Origin: Icerya purchasi
Taxonomy: Eukaryota; Arthropoda; Insecta; Hemiptera; Monophlebidae
NCBI GenBank assembly: GCA_039619475.1
Contig: CM077115.1
Span: 299,895,756 to 299,959,755, forward strand
DNA length: 64,000 bases
Direction: 5' to 3'
The notes under the pieces are model-generated. The model was given only the letters and a program-made list of their open reading frames with translations. It was not told the origin of the DNA and did no database searches. Of this stretch, positions 1-9,923 are shown piece by piece (within the stretch, counting starts at the first letter, position 1; the number at the start of each line of letters is the position of its first letter). A program made the translations under genes and the position numbers.

Positions 1-159
1 AATAATTATATGCGCTTTGCAATTAATAATATCATGTTTATTTATTTCATCAGTATTTATTTTAGTTTGTTTTTTTACAAAAATATTTTAAAAAATTACA
101 AAAAAAAAATAATAATTAAAAATGCCTCTATAAAAATTTTATTTTTTCTACAGTTAATA

Positions 160-1116
160 ATGTCTCAATCAAAGAAAAAATGTAGACAATATAGTATGAA
201 ATATTTGAAATATGGCTTTATTGAGTCGCCTGCAAACAATACATTACTAATGTGCCTGATTTGCCAGAAAGTTTTATCAAACAAAGCTACGAAGCCTTCC
301 AGACTACAAGAACATTTGACTAAAATTCATATTGATAAAAAAGATAAGGATTAATCTTATTTTCGAACACTAAAAGAAAAATTTATCAAGCAACCGACAT
401 TGGCAAAACCCTTTTCATTCGCAACCACACAAGATGGCAATGGCTTGCTTGTTTCTTAAAATATTTCGTTAATGATTGCCAAATCGGGAAAACCTCATAG
501 TATTGGTGAAGAACTAATTATACCGACTATAAATGAAGTGAAGTTATACGTACTGTGCTACACAAGCCAGCATCGGATATAATCAAGAAAATTTCGTTGA
601 GCAGTAATACGGTGCAAAGAAGAATTGATGAAATGGTTCAAGATGTTGAAGATTCGTTGTGTGAATATTTAAAAACATTTCGGTTTTCTATTCAACTTGA
701 TGAGTAACTTTGCCAGGAAATGTAGCTTTGCTTTTAGCATACGTGCAGTTCACAAAAGAAGAACAAATTTGCCAAGAATTATTATTTTCAAAATATTTGC
801 AAACTGACACTGAAGGAGAATCAATATTTCATGCATTGAATGAGTTTTATAAAGAAAAAGAAATAACTCTGAGTAATATCTTATCAGTAGCCACAGATGG
901 TGTTCCAGCGATGGTCGGGAGCTCAAAGGTTTTCTTGTATATTTAAAAAATGAGGTGCAAAATGCATTCACAGTACACTGTATCATCAATCGTCAACATC
1001 TAGTTGCCAAAAATTTAAGTGCACGCCTACATAATTCATTACAATATGTAATTAAAGCTATCAACACAATTAGAAGCAAATCATTGAATGACAGATTATT
1101 TAAACAGCTTTGTATT
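160..1116 (+). pseudogene. ZBED5-like hAT transposase, N-terminal part (broken)
   Basis: The likely start is the ATG at 160, just after a T-rich stretch ending in CAG that looks like a 3' splice site. The first 65 residues hold a BED-type zinc finger (MCLICQKVLSN, then HLTKIH; C-x2-C-x18-H-x4-H). After the stop at 352-354 the homology continues in shifted frames. A later block near 710-940 reads LPGNVALLLAYVQF and ILSVATDGVPAMVGS; the DGVPAMVG motif carries a catalytic-region Asp typical of these transposases. It then reads SLNDRLFKQLC, where the insertion at 1117 cuts in. Several stops and frameshifts make it non-functional. In life the family cuts and pastes its own element in the nucleus. 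Confidence 0.8.
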
Positions 1117-1129
1117 TTTTTTTTTTTTC

Positions 1130-1411
1130 CCCTATTCCCGAAACTTCGGGTAGGGTACATTTATTTAATAAAAATATTGATTGATTATAATAACGGAATT
1201 AATATAACCCATCCAATTAAGTATTTGGTATTACATTAATTACCATTTTACAGTTGTTTTTTGTTTTTTTCCCTATTCCCGAAACTTCGGGTAGGGTACA
1301 TTTATTTAATAAAAATATTGATTGATTATAATAACGGAATTAATATAACCCATCCAATTAAGTATTTGGTATTATATTAATTACCATTTTACAGTTGTTT
1401 TTTTTTTTTTT
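1130..1411 (-). repeat. Two tandem 141-bp copies of a LINE 3' tail unit
   Basis: Two near-identical units begin with CCCTATTCCCGAAACTTCGG at 1130 and 1271, a period of 141 bp, each followed by the same AT-rich sequence and a T run. CCCGAAACTTCGGG is an inverted repeat able to form a hairpin. As the host LINE is on the minus strand, this is a duplicated 3' UTR terminus with two A-tracts. Confidence 0.9.
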
Positions 1412-1457
1412 TTTTTACAATATCTACATATATTTTTACTATTTACTTAATATAAAT

Positions 1458-2323
1458 TGATACGGATTCGGTATTTACGGCGCTATCTAGCGATGATGTC
1501 GAGCTAGAAATTATTCTCCGATTAAAATCATTCATTTTCGATCTCTCGACATCAATCTTATTATTTATCGTCGTCCTTGAATACGGCCGGGATATTTACA
1601 CGACCGAATAAGTAATTTCCGATTTCTGTCGAATTTCTCGGCTCGGGTAGTGTTAGGGGTTGTGTAAGTGTCCTGGTATGTGTGGTCTGCGACAACAGGA
1701 TAGTGCCTGTCGGCCGCGTGAGCCGTGTGTGAAGATGAGCGCTGTAACGGCTATCGTATTAATTGATAAGGATTCGGTAATGTACCGTTAGTTTTAGAGT
1801 AAAATATCAAGCCGTGTTTTGTTGCGAATTAACTGATCTAGTCGTTGTCTTATGTGTTAAATCTTGTTGTGCGGTCAATTACCTGGGTTACCGTTTTAAT
1901 CACGTACTATCTAGTCGTCGGGTTACTTTTCCGTGAAATCAATTTTAATTCCGGTGAAGAAATTTTATGTTCAGTCACACTTTTTTTCGTATAATTTTGT
2001 AGTCTGCATCAATGCTGTATACGTCCGTTTGTTTGTGTTTTTTTGTAAATTTTATAATATACGCGATTTGCAACATTGTTTGGGAGATCGTAATATCTCC
2101 GTCGCGAAGATATTACCGTCACTTCACGGCGGGCTCGCGAAGTTGTTTTTTTTTACTTATCATAAAAGCCTAATACTCTGCGCGGCAGAACGATTCCGGT
2201 TGCAACACACTGTGGACAAGTGTTGCTGGCGCCCGCAATTTGTCCGGTATAACTTTTTTTTGGTTGTTTAAAATTATTACGTACTTTTATCAAAGAAAGA
2301 CTGAAAATCCTAAAATCGTAACA
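1458..2323 (+). repeat. 5' LTR (866 bp)
   Basis: The repeat starts TGATACGG and ends CGTAACA, just before the primer-binding site. The first 430 bp or so match the 3' LTR closely, with scattered differences. The last 430 bp match poorly except for short islands, such as CTGGCGCCCG, and the final AATCGTAACA. It is 202 bp longer than its partner. Confidence 0.88.
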
Positions 2324-2324
2324 T

Positions 2325-2342
2325 TGGTGCCCGAACAGGGAC
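2325..2342 (+). promoter_or_regulatory. Primer-binding site (tRNA-Lys type)
   Basis: TGGTGCCCGAACAGGGAC lies one base after the 5' LTR. It differs at one position from the well-known retroviral site complementary to the 3' end of tRNA-Lys(UUU). It would prime minus-strand DNA synthesis. Confidence 0.85.
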
Positions 2343-2613
2343 CGAGGAAATCAACACCGGCGGTCAACCTTGGTTGCGGGAAAAAACTTTGCAGAAGGGC
2401 CAAGCTGTACGTCAAGTTGGAAGTGGAAGTCCAACGTTGAAGGATCGAAGCAGCGGAGGAAACTGCCATGCTGAGTCAGATAAGCGACACGTTTTTTTAC
2501 ATTATGCGTTATTTTTTCTTTCAAAATTTAGCGATCTGCGATCTAGTCGTTTCTCACGTCGAAATTTTCATAATAATTTTCGTTTTTTGTTTTGCTTGTA
2601 ATCCTGCCTGAGT

Positions 2614-3438
2614 ATGGGCAAAGAGGATTTAACTAGAGTGGTGACCAGAAAGGGACAGTATCGCGAGGTACATCCTATCCCGAGTGATTCGAGCGAGGAG
2701 GACGGTGTAATGCCACACGAAGCCTCGGACCGCTTATTCGTGACCAATCCAGATGAAATGCAACATAGTAAGCCGTTCTACAACTTCCCATCCTGGGCTG
2801 ACTACTATAGGTGGGAGGAAAGTATGATGGAGCGGATGATGAAATCGATTCAGGAAACCCTGGACGAGGGTTTCGATAAAATAAAGAAAACTATAGACAA
2901 TTTCAGAAAAAACACTGAGGAAGAAAGTAACAATAATAATAATAATTTTAAACACAGTAATAATGAAGATATAATTAATAGGAATAATGATGATAATAAA
3001 GATATTGTTAACGATAACGGGATTATAAGAAATAATAAAAATAATAATTTTGAAGGTGACAATAATGGCAACGATGACAGTAGAACTAGGAATATTAATA
3101 ATAACGAAGATCTAACAAACAAAACTGATATAAACAACGTAAAAAAATTAAAGAACAAAACCAAGACACGTCGCCAGAGGCATCGAAAAAATATAATAGG
3201 CAAACAGGTCGGAAAAAGAAATAAAAAATTAAAATGGATAAGGAAAAAATGCGCCGAAACAAATAAAAATAAAAAAACAGTTAAACCCACGTGTAGAAAA
3301 CTAAAAAATAAACCCAAAACTAAGCCAGAAATTAAAACCAAATTTAATAACTTAATGCCAGTGAAGGTAAGATGTTTTAAGGTAAATAATTCTGGTCAAA
3401 AGGGATACACGGCTCCCGTTGCGATTTCCGGTGCTTGA
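2614..3438 (+). CDS. 274-aa Asn-rich/Lys-rich protein of the LTR element, function unknown
   Basis: The start ATG at 2614 gives MGKEDLTRVV. The protein has three zones. An acidic N-terminus of about 100 residues includes a probable helical, heptad-like stretch (MERMMKSIQETLDEGFDK). An Asn/Asp-rich low-complexity centre covers about residues 105-175. A strongly basic Lys/Arg-rich C-terminal third follows (KKLKNKTKTRRQRHRKN). I see no CCHC knuckle, protease, RT or integrase motif. Its place just after the primer-binding site is that of gag, so a nucleic-acid-packaging role is an inference. Good splice-donor sequences (AAG|GTAAGA near 3366, AAG|GTAAAT near 3381) fall inside the 3' end, so the true protein may be spliced. 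I do not recognise a family. Confidence 0.6.
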   Translation: MGKEDLTRVVTRKGQYREVHPIPSDSSEEDGVMPHEASDRLFVTNPDEMQHSKPFYNFPSWADYYRWEESMMERMMKSIQETLDEGFDKIKKTIDNFRKNTEEESNNNNNNFKHSNNEDIINRNNDDNKDIVNDNGIIRNNKNNNFEGDNNGNDDSRTRNINNNEDLTNKTDINNVKKLKNKTKTRRQRHRKNIIGKQVGKRNKKLKWIRKKCAETNKNKKTVKPTCRKLKNKPKTKPEIKTKFNNLMPVKVRCFKVNNSGQKGYTAPVAISGA

Positions 3439-6323
3439 GGTATCGTCGAAAGTAATCAAGAAATCAAGAGATTAACTGTTTTCCTTGAGTCGTCGCCACA
3501 TTGTACGGAGGTTATAGCGAAATAAATTCTAGTCTAACGGTAAACTATATTTTCTTGCCTCATAGTGTCTCGTTCACGGGCAAGTTGGTACCGGAACCCT
3601 ATTTTATCGACGAGTTCGAGTTTTCTCGTTCCATCTTGGTGATGTTTGCGTATTAGATGGATGCTTATCTCCGCGTGATAGAGAATAATGTTAGTTGCCG
3701 TCACAGGTTTGTTTTGTTTACATCTGCGTTCATCAAGGTAATGTGCATCAGTTCTGCGAGTGTCCACTCGGTTTGCCTCAAACTCGCGCTAAATTAATTT
3801 GTTTAAATTGGTTAATATTCCTTTTTTTTTTCTTTCTTCTCTCCGGGCATACGTGCTTCGGACGGCGGTTTTGCGGTTTTTCCCGGGAAAAAAAAAAAAC
3901 TTGTTTTTTTTTTTGTTTCGCTTTTGACATCTTTGAGTCCTCGCTCCCTGGATTTACCACTCTGGCATCCTTACTTCTCGCGTCTAAGTGAGGTGTAGGT
4001 GAGGTTATTAATAACAATGTTTAGTATATCTAGGGTAATTTTAGAAAATGTATATGTATAATTTCTCTCGGTTTTTCGTAATATTTACCATGAAATTGCA
4101 GTGATTCACTGACTGACAGCTGCAAGGCGAACGGTTAACCATATCAGACGGTATATATTTAATTAATTCCTAGTTCCGTTATTTTTTTTTTTTTTATTAA
4201 AATTTTCAAACCGTGGTTAGACCCCGGGCCGTGTATAATATCTAGACTATTACGGCCCGAGAGTCTCCGGTTACAGGAATGCCCCTAATCCATTGTCCCT
4301 GACGAACTGGAAGACTGCACTTTGGTTCGCTTCTGAGTTTGAGAGAACATGGCTGAGGTTATGATTTTTTCTTGCTAGCGTTTTTGTTTCGAGCGTTGCA
4401 TTGCTCAAGGAGAATGTGAAAATTTATTATGTTGATATATTAACTCTAGTAACAAGTGAATTTAAGTTTTCCTGAATGGCATTGTTATTCCATGGCTGGC
4501 ACGATGTCACGATCATGATTTTGTTTTTGCTTTTCATGCATCAAAGGGATTCCTCGCGAGCTGTCGGCGTTGTGGGCACTGTATGTCAGTTGCGGCCATA
4601 ATGGCAGACGGAAAGCTTGTTTGGGACCCGGAAGTTTTATTCTAGCCACTAATACCGTGGGCGCTGCAGGGCAGTCGTGGCCATGGTAGGCAGAATATTC
4701 AAAGGTTAACTGCCGCACGCCATTGTTGCGTGCAAGTTATTTTGCTTTGTGGCGTATTGCCGATTTGTTGGCTCTCAGTAAAGAGGTACTTAGGCATAGT
4801 TCGCCTCGAATTTTGGAGCCGGCATAACATTTTGGTATTTTGTTGTGGTTCTTATCTTTTTCCAATGTCTCCGATTGAATATACTTACTTCCTATTAACA
4901 TCTGTGAGTCCTCGTGCTTCACATCTGCCGCTTTGGGTCTGATCTATCACATCCGAGTGGGCGGTGAGTATGCACTTTATTAAATCCTTTCACGATGATA
5001 TATCTTTTTCAGGGAAACATTTATGTTTCGTGATATTTTTTCGGTGAACTGACGACGATTCACTGAGAGATGACCGCGATACGGTTAGCTCAAATTATTG
5101 TTCATTTTGTTTTGTGTTTTGTTTTTTTGTTAATTTGAAATATTAATTTACGATAATTGCATGTTAGTTGTTGTTCGCAATGCGGGCATACTAGGACCCG
5201 CTATGCCCAAATTATTATCGATAGTTATTAGTATTAATGGAATCGTATGTATTTAGCAGGATTACTGAGATAATGGAGCGGCCAGCTTGTATTTAGAACT
5301 CTGAATACTTCGTTTTTTTGTGTGGTCGACGTTTTTGAATCTATTTGATCACACTAATTTAGTTCATTTTTTTTGTTTCGTTATTGCGCCGAAATCGAAT
5401 AGGCGTATACGTTTGGTTACTGGGATAGCATGTGTGAGCTTAGTATAGTATATTTCTATTGTATTATTTGAGGATTTCGTCTCATAATTGTGTAGTGATG
5501 TCCGTTGAGTGCGCGTTTGCGCCACAAGGTCATCAGGTTTTGATAATAGGTCTACTTTCTTATCTCATTTTAGGCATCCGGTGGCATGCGTCGTGGGAAG
5601 GCATGTAAGGTAGTTTTATCGCCTTCGGAAGGATAAAAGCTGGCTCATTTCTGATGTCCAGTTGTTGGTGATGATTTTCATTCGGTATTTTCCTATATCT
5701 TCTATTCTGTATTCCAGTTGCGTTTTCCTCATCCTTTTCCTAATCCTTTTCCTAGTTTTCCAGGTGGGGTGCGTATTCTGCCATATCTTCGTGTTTCTGT
5801 AGTGCCCGTTTTGTCATTTTCCTTTTGGTAGTCGAGGCCGCACGTGCTGGGGCCCATGTTGGTTGGATGCGCCTGGGCGTGTCGGTGCTCATATTTTGGT
5901 TTGGTGGGTGAGCATAAACTTTTCGTGACGGGACCACAATGTTGTTTAGTGTGTTGATATGGCGAACACGTGCACACTCTTCTCTTTTTTCCTTATTCCT
6001 CCACTTTTCCTAGTCTGTGTCGTCGACGTTTGTGGCCCGGATATGTTTGTTGGTTTTGCGTTTGTGACTCTCGTCTCAGACTTCAGTGTCCTCGAGCCTT
6101 CCTAAAGAGTAATTTAGAGTACTGTTTTAGTTTAGTTTCTTGTATAGAAGACCTGGTGTATGTGTGGTCGTTCCAGTGACCAGTTATGGAATGTTTGTGG
6201 TGTGTGTCGTGTGCAGGCGGATTAAGACGGTAGAGATTTGTATATGGCTCCGTTGCTCGGCAACGGGTGGTCCGAATCCGTTGGTTCTTGTGCACCTAAG
6301 TTCTTATCCAAAACCTTCGTTTT
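3439..6323 (+). other. Non-coding interior of the LTR element
   Basis: No credible ORF. Pyrimidine tracts followed by CAG (for example TTTTTCAG near 5013, TTCCAG near 5716 and 5761) resemble splice acceptors. A diverged direct repeat is visible: GAGTCCTCGCTCCC near 3935 followed by GATTCACTGACTGACAGCTG near 4105, against GAGTCCTCGTGCTTC near 4908 followed by GATTCACTGAGAGATGACCG near 5058, a period of about 950-970 bp. A shorter 85-bp duplication sits near 4570-4690 (GGCCATAATGGCAGAC against GGCCATGGTAGGCAGA). Confidence 0.6.
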
Positions 6324-6346
6324 GGATGGAAATGGTGGTGGGGTAG
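6324..6346 (+). promoter_or_regulatory. Polypurine tract
   Basis: A purine-rich stretch containing GGAAATGGTGGTGGGGTAG directly abuts the 3' LTR, the expected plus-strand primer position. Confidence 0.8.
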
Positions 6347-7010
6347 TGATACGGATTCGGTATTTACGGCGCTATCTAGCGATGATGTCGAGCTAGAAAT
6401 TATTCTCCGTTTAAAATCATTAATTTTCGATCTCTCGGCATCATCGTATTGTTCGTTGTCGGCGGAGAATACGGCCGGGATATTTACACGACCGAATAAG
6501 TAATTTCCGATTTCTGTCGAATTTCTCAGCTCGGGTAGTGTTAAGGGTTGTGTAAGTGTCCTGGTATGTGAGTTCCGCGACAACAGGTTAGTGCCTGTCA
6601 GCCGCGTGAGCCGTGTGTGAAGATGAGCGCTGTAACGGCTATATTATTAATTGATAAGGATTCGGTAATGTACCGTTAGTTTTAGAGTAAAATATCAAGC
6701 CGTGTTTTGTTGCGAATTAACTCATCTAGTCGTCGTCGTTGATATATGTCAAATATTGTTGTGCGGTCGAGTTACCGTTTCGATTAATATTGAAATCTAG
6801 TCGAAGTCAATTATTTTTCTAGTCCTCACCGAATGAATTTTTCTTTTGTTACACGGTTTTTTTTTGTGTTATGTTATATTTGTGACTATATATACGTTAT
6901 TCGGTCGTGGTAGGCCGTAATTTACCACTGGCGCCCGTAAACAATAAATATCATCAAATCGTAACCTTGGTTTTCCGTAAAAGGGACGGGAAGGTCCTCA
7001 AGTCGTAACA
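6347..7010 (+). repeat. 3' LTR (664 bp)
   Basis: It starts TGATACGGATTCGG as the 5' LTR does and ends GTCGTAACA, followed by the AAAT target duplication. It is shorter than the 5' LTR and diverges from it strongly after about 430 bp. Confidence 0.88.
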
Positions 7011-7169
7011 AAATGTACATTATTTTTCCGGAATTTTATTTCTTCTATTGTAAATTTATTAAATTCATTAAAATAATTTTGAACAAGTTGTGTTATATCA
7101 TAATTACCTAGTATATTATTATTATTATAAATACATCCTTGTAGGATATGAAAAACATAGCTTTGTATT

Positions 7170-7391
7170 GAAAACGATGAAGAATTTAATCGTTTGCTGC
7201 TTTATACAGAAGTTCGTTTGTTATCAAAGAGTGACTGTTAGATAGGTTTTATAAACTGTTTAACTCAGTGCTGGAGTTCTTGAAAGATAAAAATGATGCT
7301 TTACGATCCAATTTAATTCAATCCAAAAGTGATATAGCTTACTTGACAGACTTGTTTCAAAAATCATTAATGAAAGCAATCTCTCCAGCTT
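7170..7391 (+). pseudogene. ZBED5-like hAT transposase, middle part
   Basis: Continues the transposase after the LINE insertion: ENDEEFNRLLLYTEVRLLSK, then in shifted frames SVLEFLKDKNDALRSNLI and SDIAYLTDLFQK. These are characteristic of the central region of ZBED5/FAM200-like proteins. Frameshifts and stops are present. It is cut at 7398 by LINE-A. Confidence 0.78.
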
Positions 7392-7398
7392 AAAGGTG

Positions 7399-7878
7399 GT
7401 AAGAAGTAGATGTCAGTGAGCTCGTTCTTATTATTTATTTAAGTTTACTTTAAGCAGTTGTTTACGTTTCTTAATGCTTGTTTGCATTCGTTTATAAATA
7501 ACCACATTCGATTTCACTTTTATAAAAATTTTTTCTTCCTTTTTATCTTTTACCTGTCGTATTGTTAGATGAGTTTGTCTAAAGGGCCTCGTTTCTAAAT
7601 GTTAAACCTCCATTAAACAACCTATCTCTAATCTTACATTGTTTATCTCGTGTGCGCTCGCGTTCTCGTTATCGCGTTATCAGCTCGATAATCAGTTGTT
7701 TCGGCAGACCGGTGAGATCGTTTCATTTATTATCTCTTCGTTGTCGTATTTCACTATTATTTAGACGCTCTACGAATTCTTAGATTACTGTTATTTATTT
7801 CGATTTGTGCAGCGATTTATTTTCCTTTTTTTTTTTTTTTCTAATTTTACGTATATTTTAATTTTATTTGCTCGACCG
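7399..7878 (+). promoter_or_regulatory. LINE-A 5' UTR / presumed internal promoter
   Basis: About 480 bp between the target duplication and the ORF1 start, with no ORF. In this superfamily transcription starts from an internal promoter at the element's 5' end. I see no unambiguous motif, so the promoter role is inferred from position. Confidence 0.45.
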
Positions 7879-9531
7879 ATGAGCTCGTCTAGTGGGGGCC
7901 GCCCTGCGGCCACCTCCAAAGATTCAAAATCCAACAAAGCGAACTTGTCGCTGAATCTAATGGAGGTTGACGCTGCCGGAAAGCGTAAGCCATCCAGCCC
8001 TCTTTCGCCAACAACGATTCTACCTAACAAGGATCTGCGGCTTTCGCAACCTGACTTGCCCAACGTCTCTAATACAAATAATAGCAGCTGCGCGATTAAA
8101 GCAGTCGAAAACTTTAATATCGCTAGTAGTAGTAATAATAACAATAATAATGATAATAATAATAATACCAACAGCAATAACAATAATAATAATAATAATG
8201 ATAATAGTAATAAAAACATCAACAACAACAACATTTTACCCACCAATAATAACAATAATAATAGTAAAGATTTTATTAATGTTTTTCCTTCCGATCATCC
8301 TGGTCCCTTTAAAGTTTTTGTCGAAAACTCCACCCTAGACGAGAACATCGGGAATTTGTACCCGTTGGCTCTGGCTAGGCTCATATGTAAAATTTCAACT
8401 TCCTTTTCGGATATCATTCCCCAGGGCAGGGGGCGTATCTCGGTTATGTTTCCCTCTGCTTCTGCGACGAATGAGTTTCTGAACAATTCTTCATTTTTTC
8501 AGTCCAACAATATTACCGCGTATATCCCCACCAATGCTCTGTTTAGTATGGGCGTTATCTCTGGAATCTTTCCTTCCTTTTCCGAAGACGAAATTAAAGA
8601 GGGGCTTGTTTCCTCTATCCCCGTAGTTGCATTTCGTCGTATCTTTCGCTCTTCTGATGGAAAAAAAGTTCCCACCAGGAGTGTCGAACTTAAATTCGCT
8701 AAGTCGTTCCTTCCGGAGTTTGTAACGATTTACAAACTCCGTTTTCCCGTTTCCCCCAGTGTCCGTTCTCCCACTCAGTGCTCTAAATGCTTCCTTTTTG
8801 GACATATTGCGCGCCATTGTCGTAGCTCTCATCCCGTTTGCTCACACTGTGCTTCCAGACATCCCTCTTCGGAATGCCCCAACCTCTAGGAGCCTCCTAT
8901 TTGTCGCAACTGCAAAGGTTGCCATAGCTTGTCCGATCGTGTCTGCCCGGAGTGGCTTAGACAGAAGGATATTAAAAGAATCATGGCGTTCGAAAACATA
9001 TCGTTTCAAGAAGCCGCCAAACATAAATCCTCTAGTGTCGTCTCCCAAGCCTTTTTCTATGCTAATCGTGCCGCAGCCCCTTCTTCCTCTCAAGCCTCTT
9101 CTTCTAAAACTAATAAATTGTTTTCTCCTCCCCGTCCTAAATCTCCCACTTTTCATAAATCTCCTAAATCGAAACCGCATTCCAAGCCTCTTCCTCACTT
9201 TCCTACCGACCCCTCCCTATACACCTATTCTCCATCTGTTGGTTGGGCCTTGAATCGTGAAGATTCCCCTCTTCTGAATTCTTCGCTGCCTTCCAGCAAC
9301 TTTCTAGCTCCTCGCAGCCTGCTTCCTAATTCTCCCCCTAATTACTCCCCATTTAATATCACTAATCTTTCCGCCGCAATCATGGAACTCCTCGCTTTTC
9401 ATAACATAGCCGCCTCCTCTTCTTTCCTTGACAATCTTTCTTCTTTCTTATACAATTACGTCCATTCCTCGCAAGGCATATTTTTGCCTTCTCCTTGTCT
9501 TTATCTCCCTCCCCCTTTTTCTCCCTGTTAG
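7879..9531 (+). pseudogene. LINE-A ORF1 protein (Gag-like, CCHC) with one nonsense codon
   Basis: I choose the ATG at 7879 (MSSSSGGRPAATS) over an upstream in-frame ATG whose product would begin with an implausible F-rich stretch. Residues about 75-135 are an Asn-rich low-complexity linker. A globular RRM-like region follows, then three zinc knuckles: CSKCFLFGHIARHC at about residue 301, CSHCASRHPSSEC, and CRNCKGCHSLSDRVC. A single TAG at 8887-8889 lies between knuckles two and three; the same frame continues open to 9531, giving about 550 residues. The tail is Ser/Pro-rich. In the family ORF1p binds the element RNA as a ribonucleoprotein chaperone. Confidence 0.85.
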
Positions 9532-9923
9532 CCAAGGATAACGCCTTACTTACGCTTCAGGAACACTAGACATGCTTCAGTGCTCGTGTCATTTAATTTG
9601 TTCATATTCAGGTATAATTGTCCCTTTAGGCGAGAAGACCTACAAACTGGTGGTGAGCCATGTTCGTGCAGGTACTCCTCTCTGCGCTTTGAATTATACC
9701 AAATTGATACGAATAGAAAAGGTCCGGCAAATTGGCCCGCATATTGTGGTGGGCAGGACTTCTTTCGTCTTCAATTTCCTTGTTCTTCCTTTCTCCTCCT
9801 CAAGTTGGAAGTGCACCTATGTGCTCGCTTCTTATTTACTAACCTTTCTTTCTTCTTTTATAGCTACTCTCGTCCCTCCCTTCATTTTCTATCCTATTCT
9901 AATTTTCTTGTATCCTAGATAGC

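Larger units (their letters stand above)
1458..7010 (+). mobile_element. LTR retrotransposon lacking pol (LARD-like, non-autonomous)
   Basis: Two direct repeats (1458-2323 and 6347-7010) start TGATACGGATTCGG and end TCGTAACA, in the canonical TG...CA form. The whole is flanked by AAAT on both sides (1454-1457 and 7011-7014). A primer-binding site follows the left LTR and a purine tract precedes the right one. The 4.0-kb interior has no protease, reverse transcriptase, RNase H, integrase or envelope that I can find on either strand. Its only sizeable ORF is at 2614-3438. This fits a large retrotransposon derivative (LARD), mobilised by proteins of another element. It lies within the LINE tail at 1117-7158, so it is younger than that insertion. 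Confidence 0.88.
1117..7158 (-). mobile_element. 5'-truncated LINE 3' end, later split by the LTR element
   Basis: The piece starts at its left with a poly-T run, so it is a minus-strand retroposed tail. It is flanked by an 11-bp duplication of hAT sequence, AGCTTTGTATT, at 1106-1116 and 7159-7169. Without it the hAT frame reads NDRLFKQLC then ENDEEFNRLLLYTEVRLLSK, which confirms the insertion. After removal of the LTR element, the remaining 0.5 kb on the minus strand encodes an open C-terminus containing VFHILQGCIYNNNN and IEEIKFRKNNVHLY followed by a stop, then a 3' UTR. I do not recognise the LINE clade. A similar peptide (VFHVLQGCSYN) is found on the minus strand near 37650. Confidence 0.7.

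Noticed and set aside
2850..3341. 163-codon Leu/Ser-rich minus-strand ORF
   Set aside because: Shadow of the Asn/Lys-rich sense ORF of the LTR element.
1458..7010. Endogenous retrovirus, suggested by the retrovirus-like primer site
   Set aside because: No protease, RT, integrase or envelope coding is found, and the structure fits a LARD-type retrotransposon.
7791..8255. Long Leu-rich minus-strand ORF
   Set aside because: It is the antisense of the Asn-rich (AAT/AAC) linker of LINE-A ORF1.
9572..9922. 116-codon ORF between LINE-A ORF1 and ORF2
   Set aside because: No motif, Phe/Leu/Ser-rich and overlapped by another frame of equal length; it is probably spacer.
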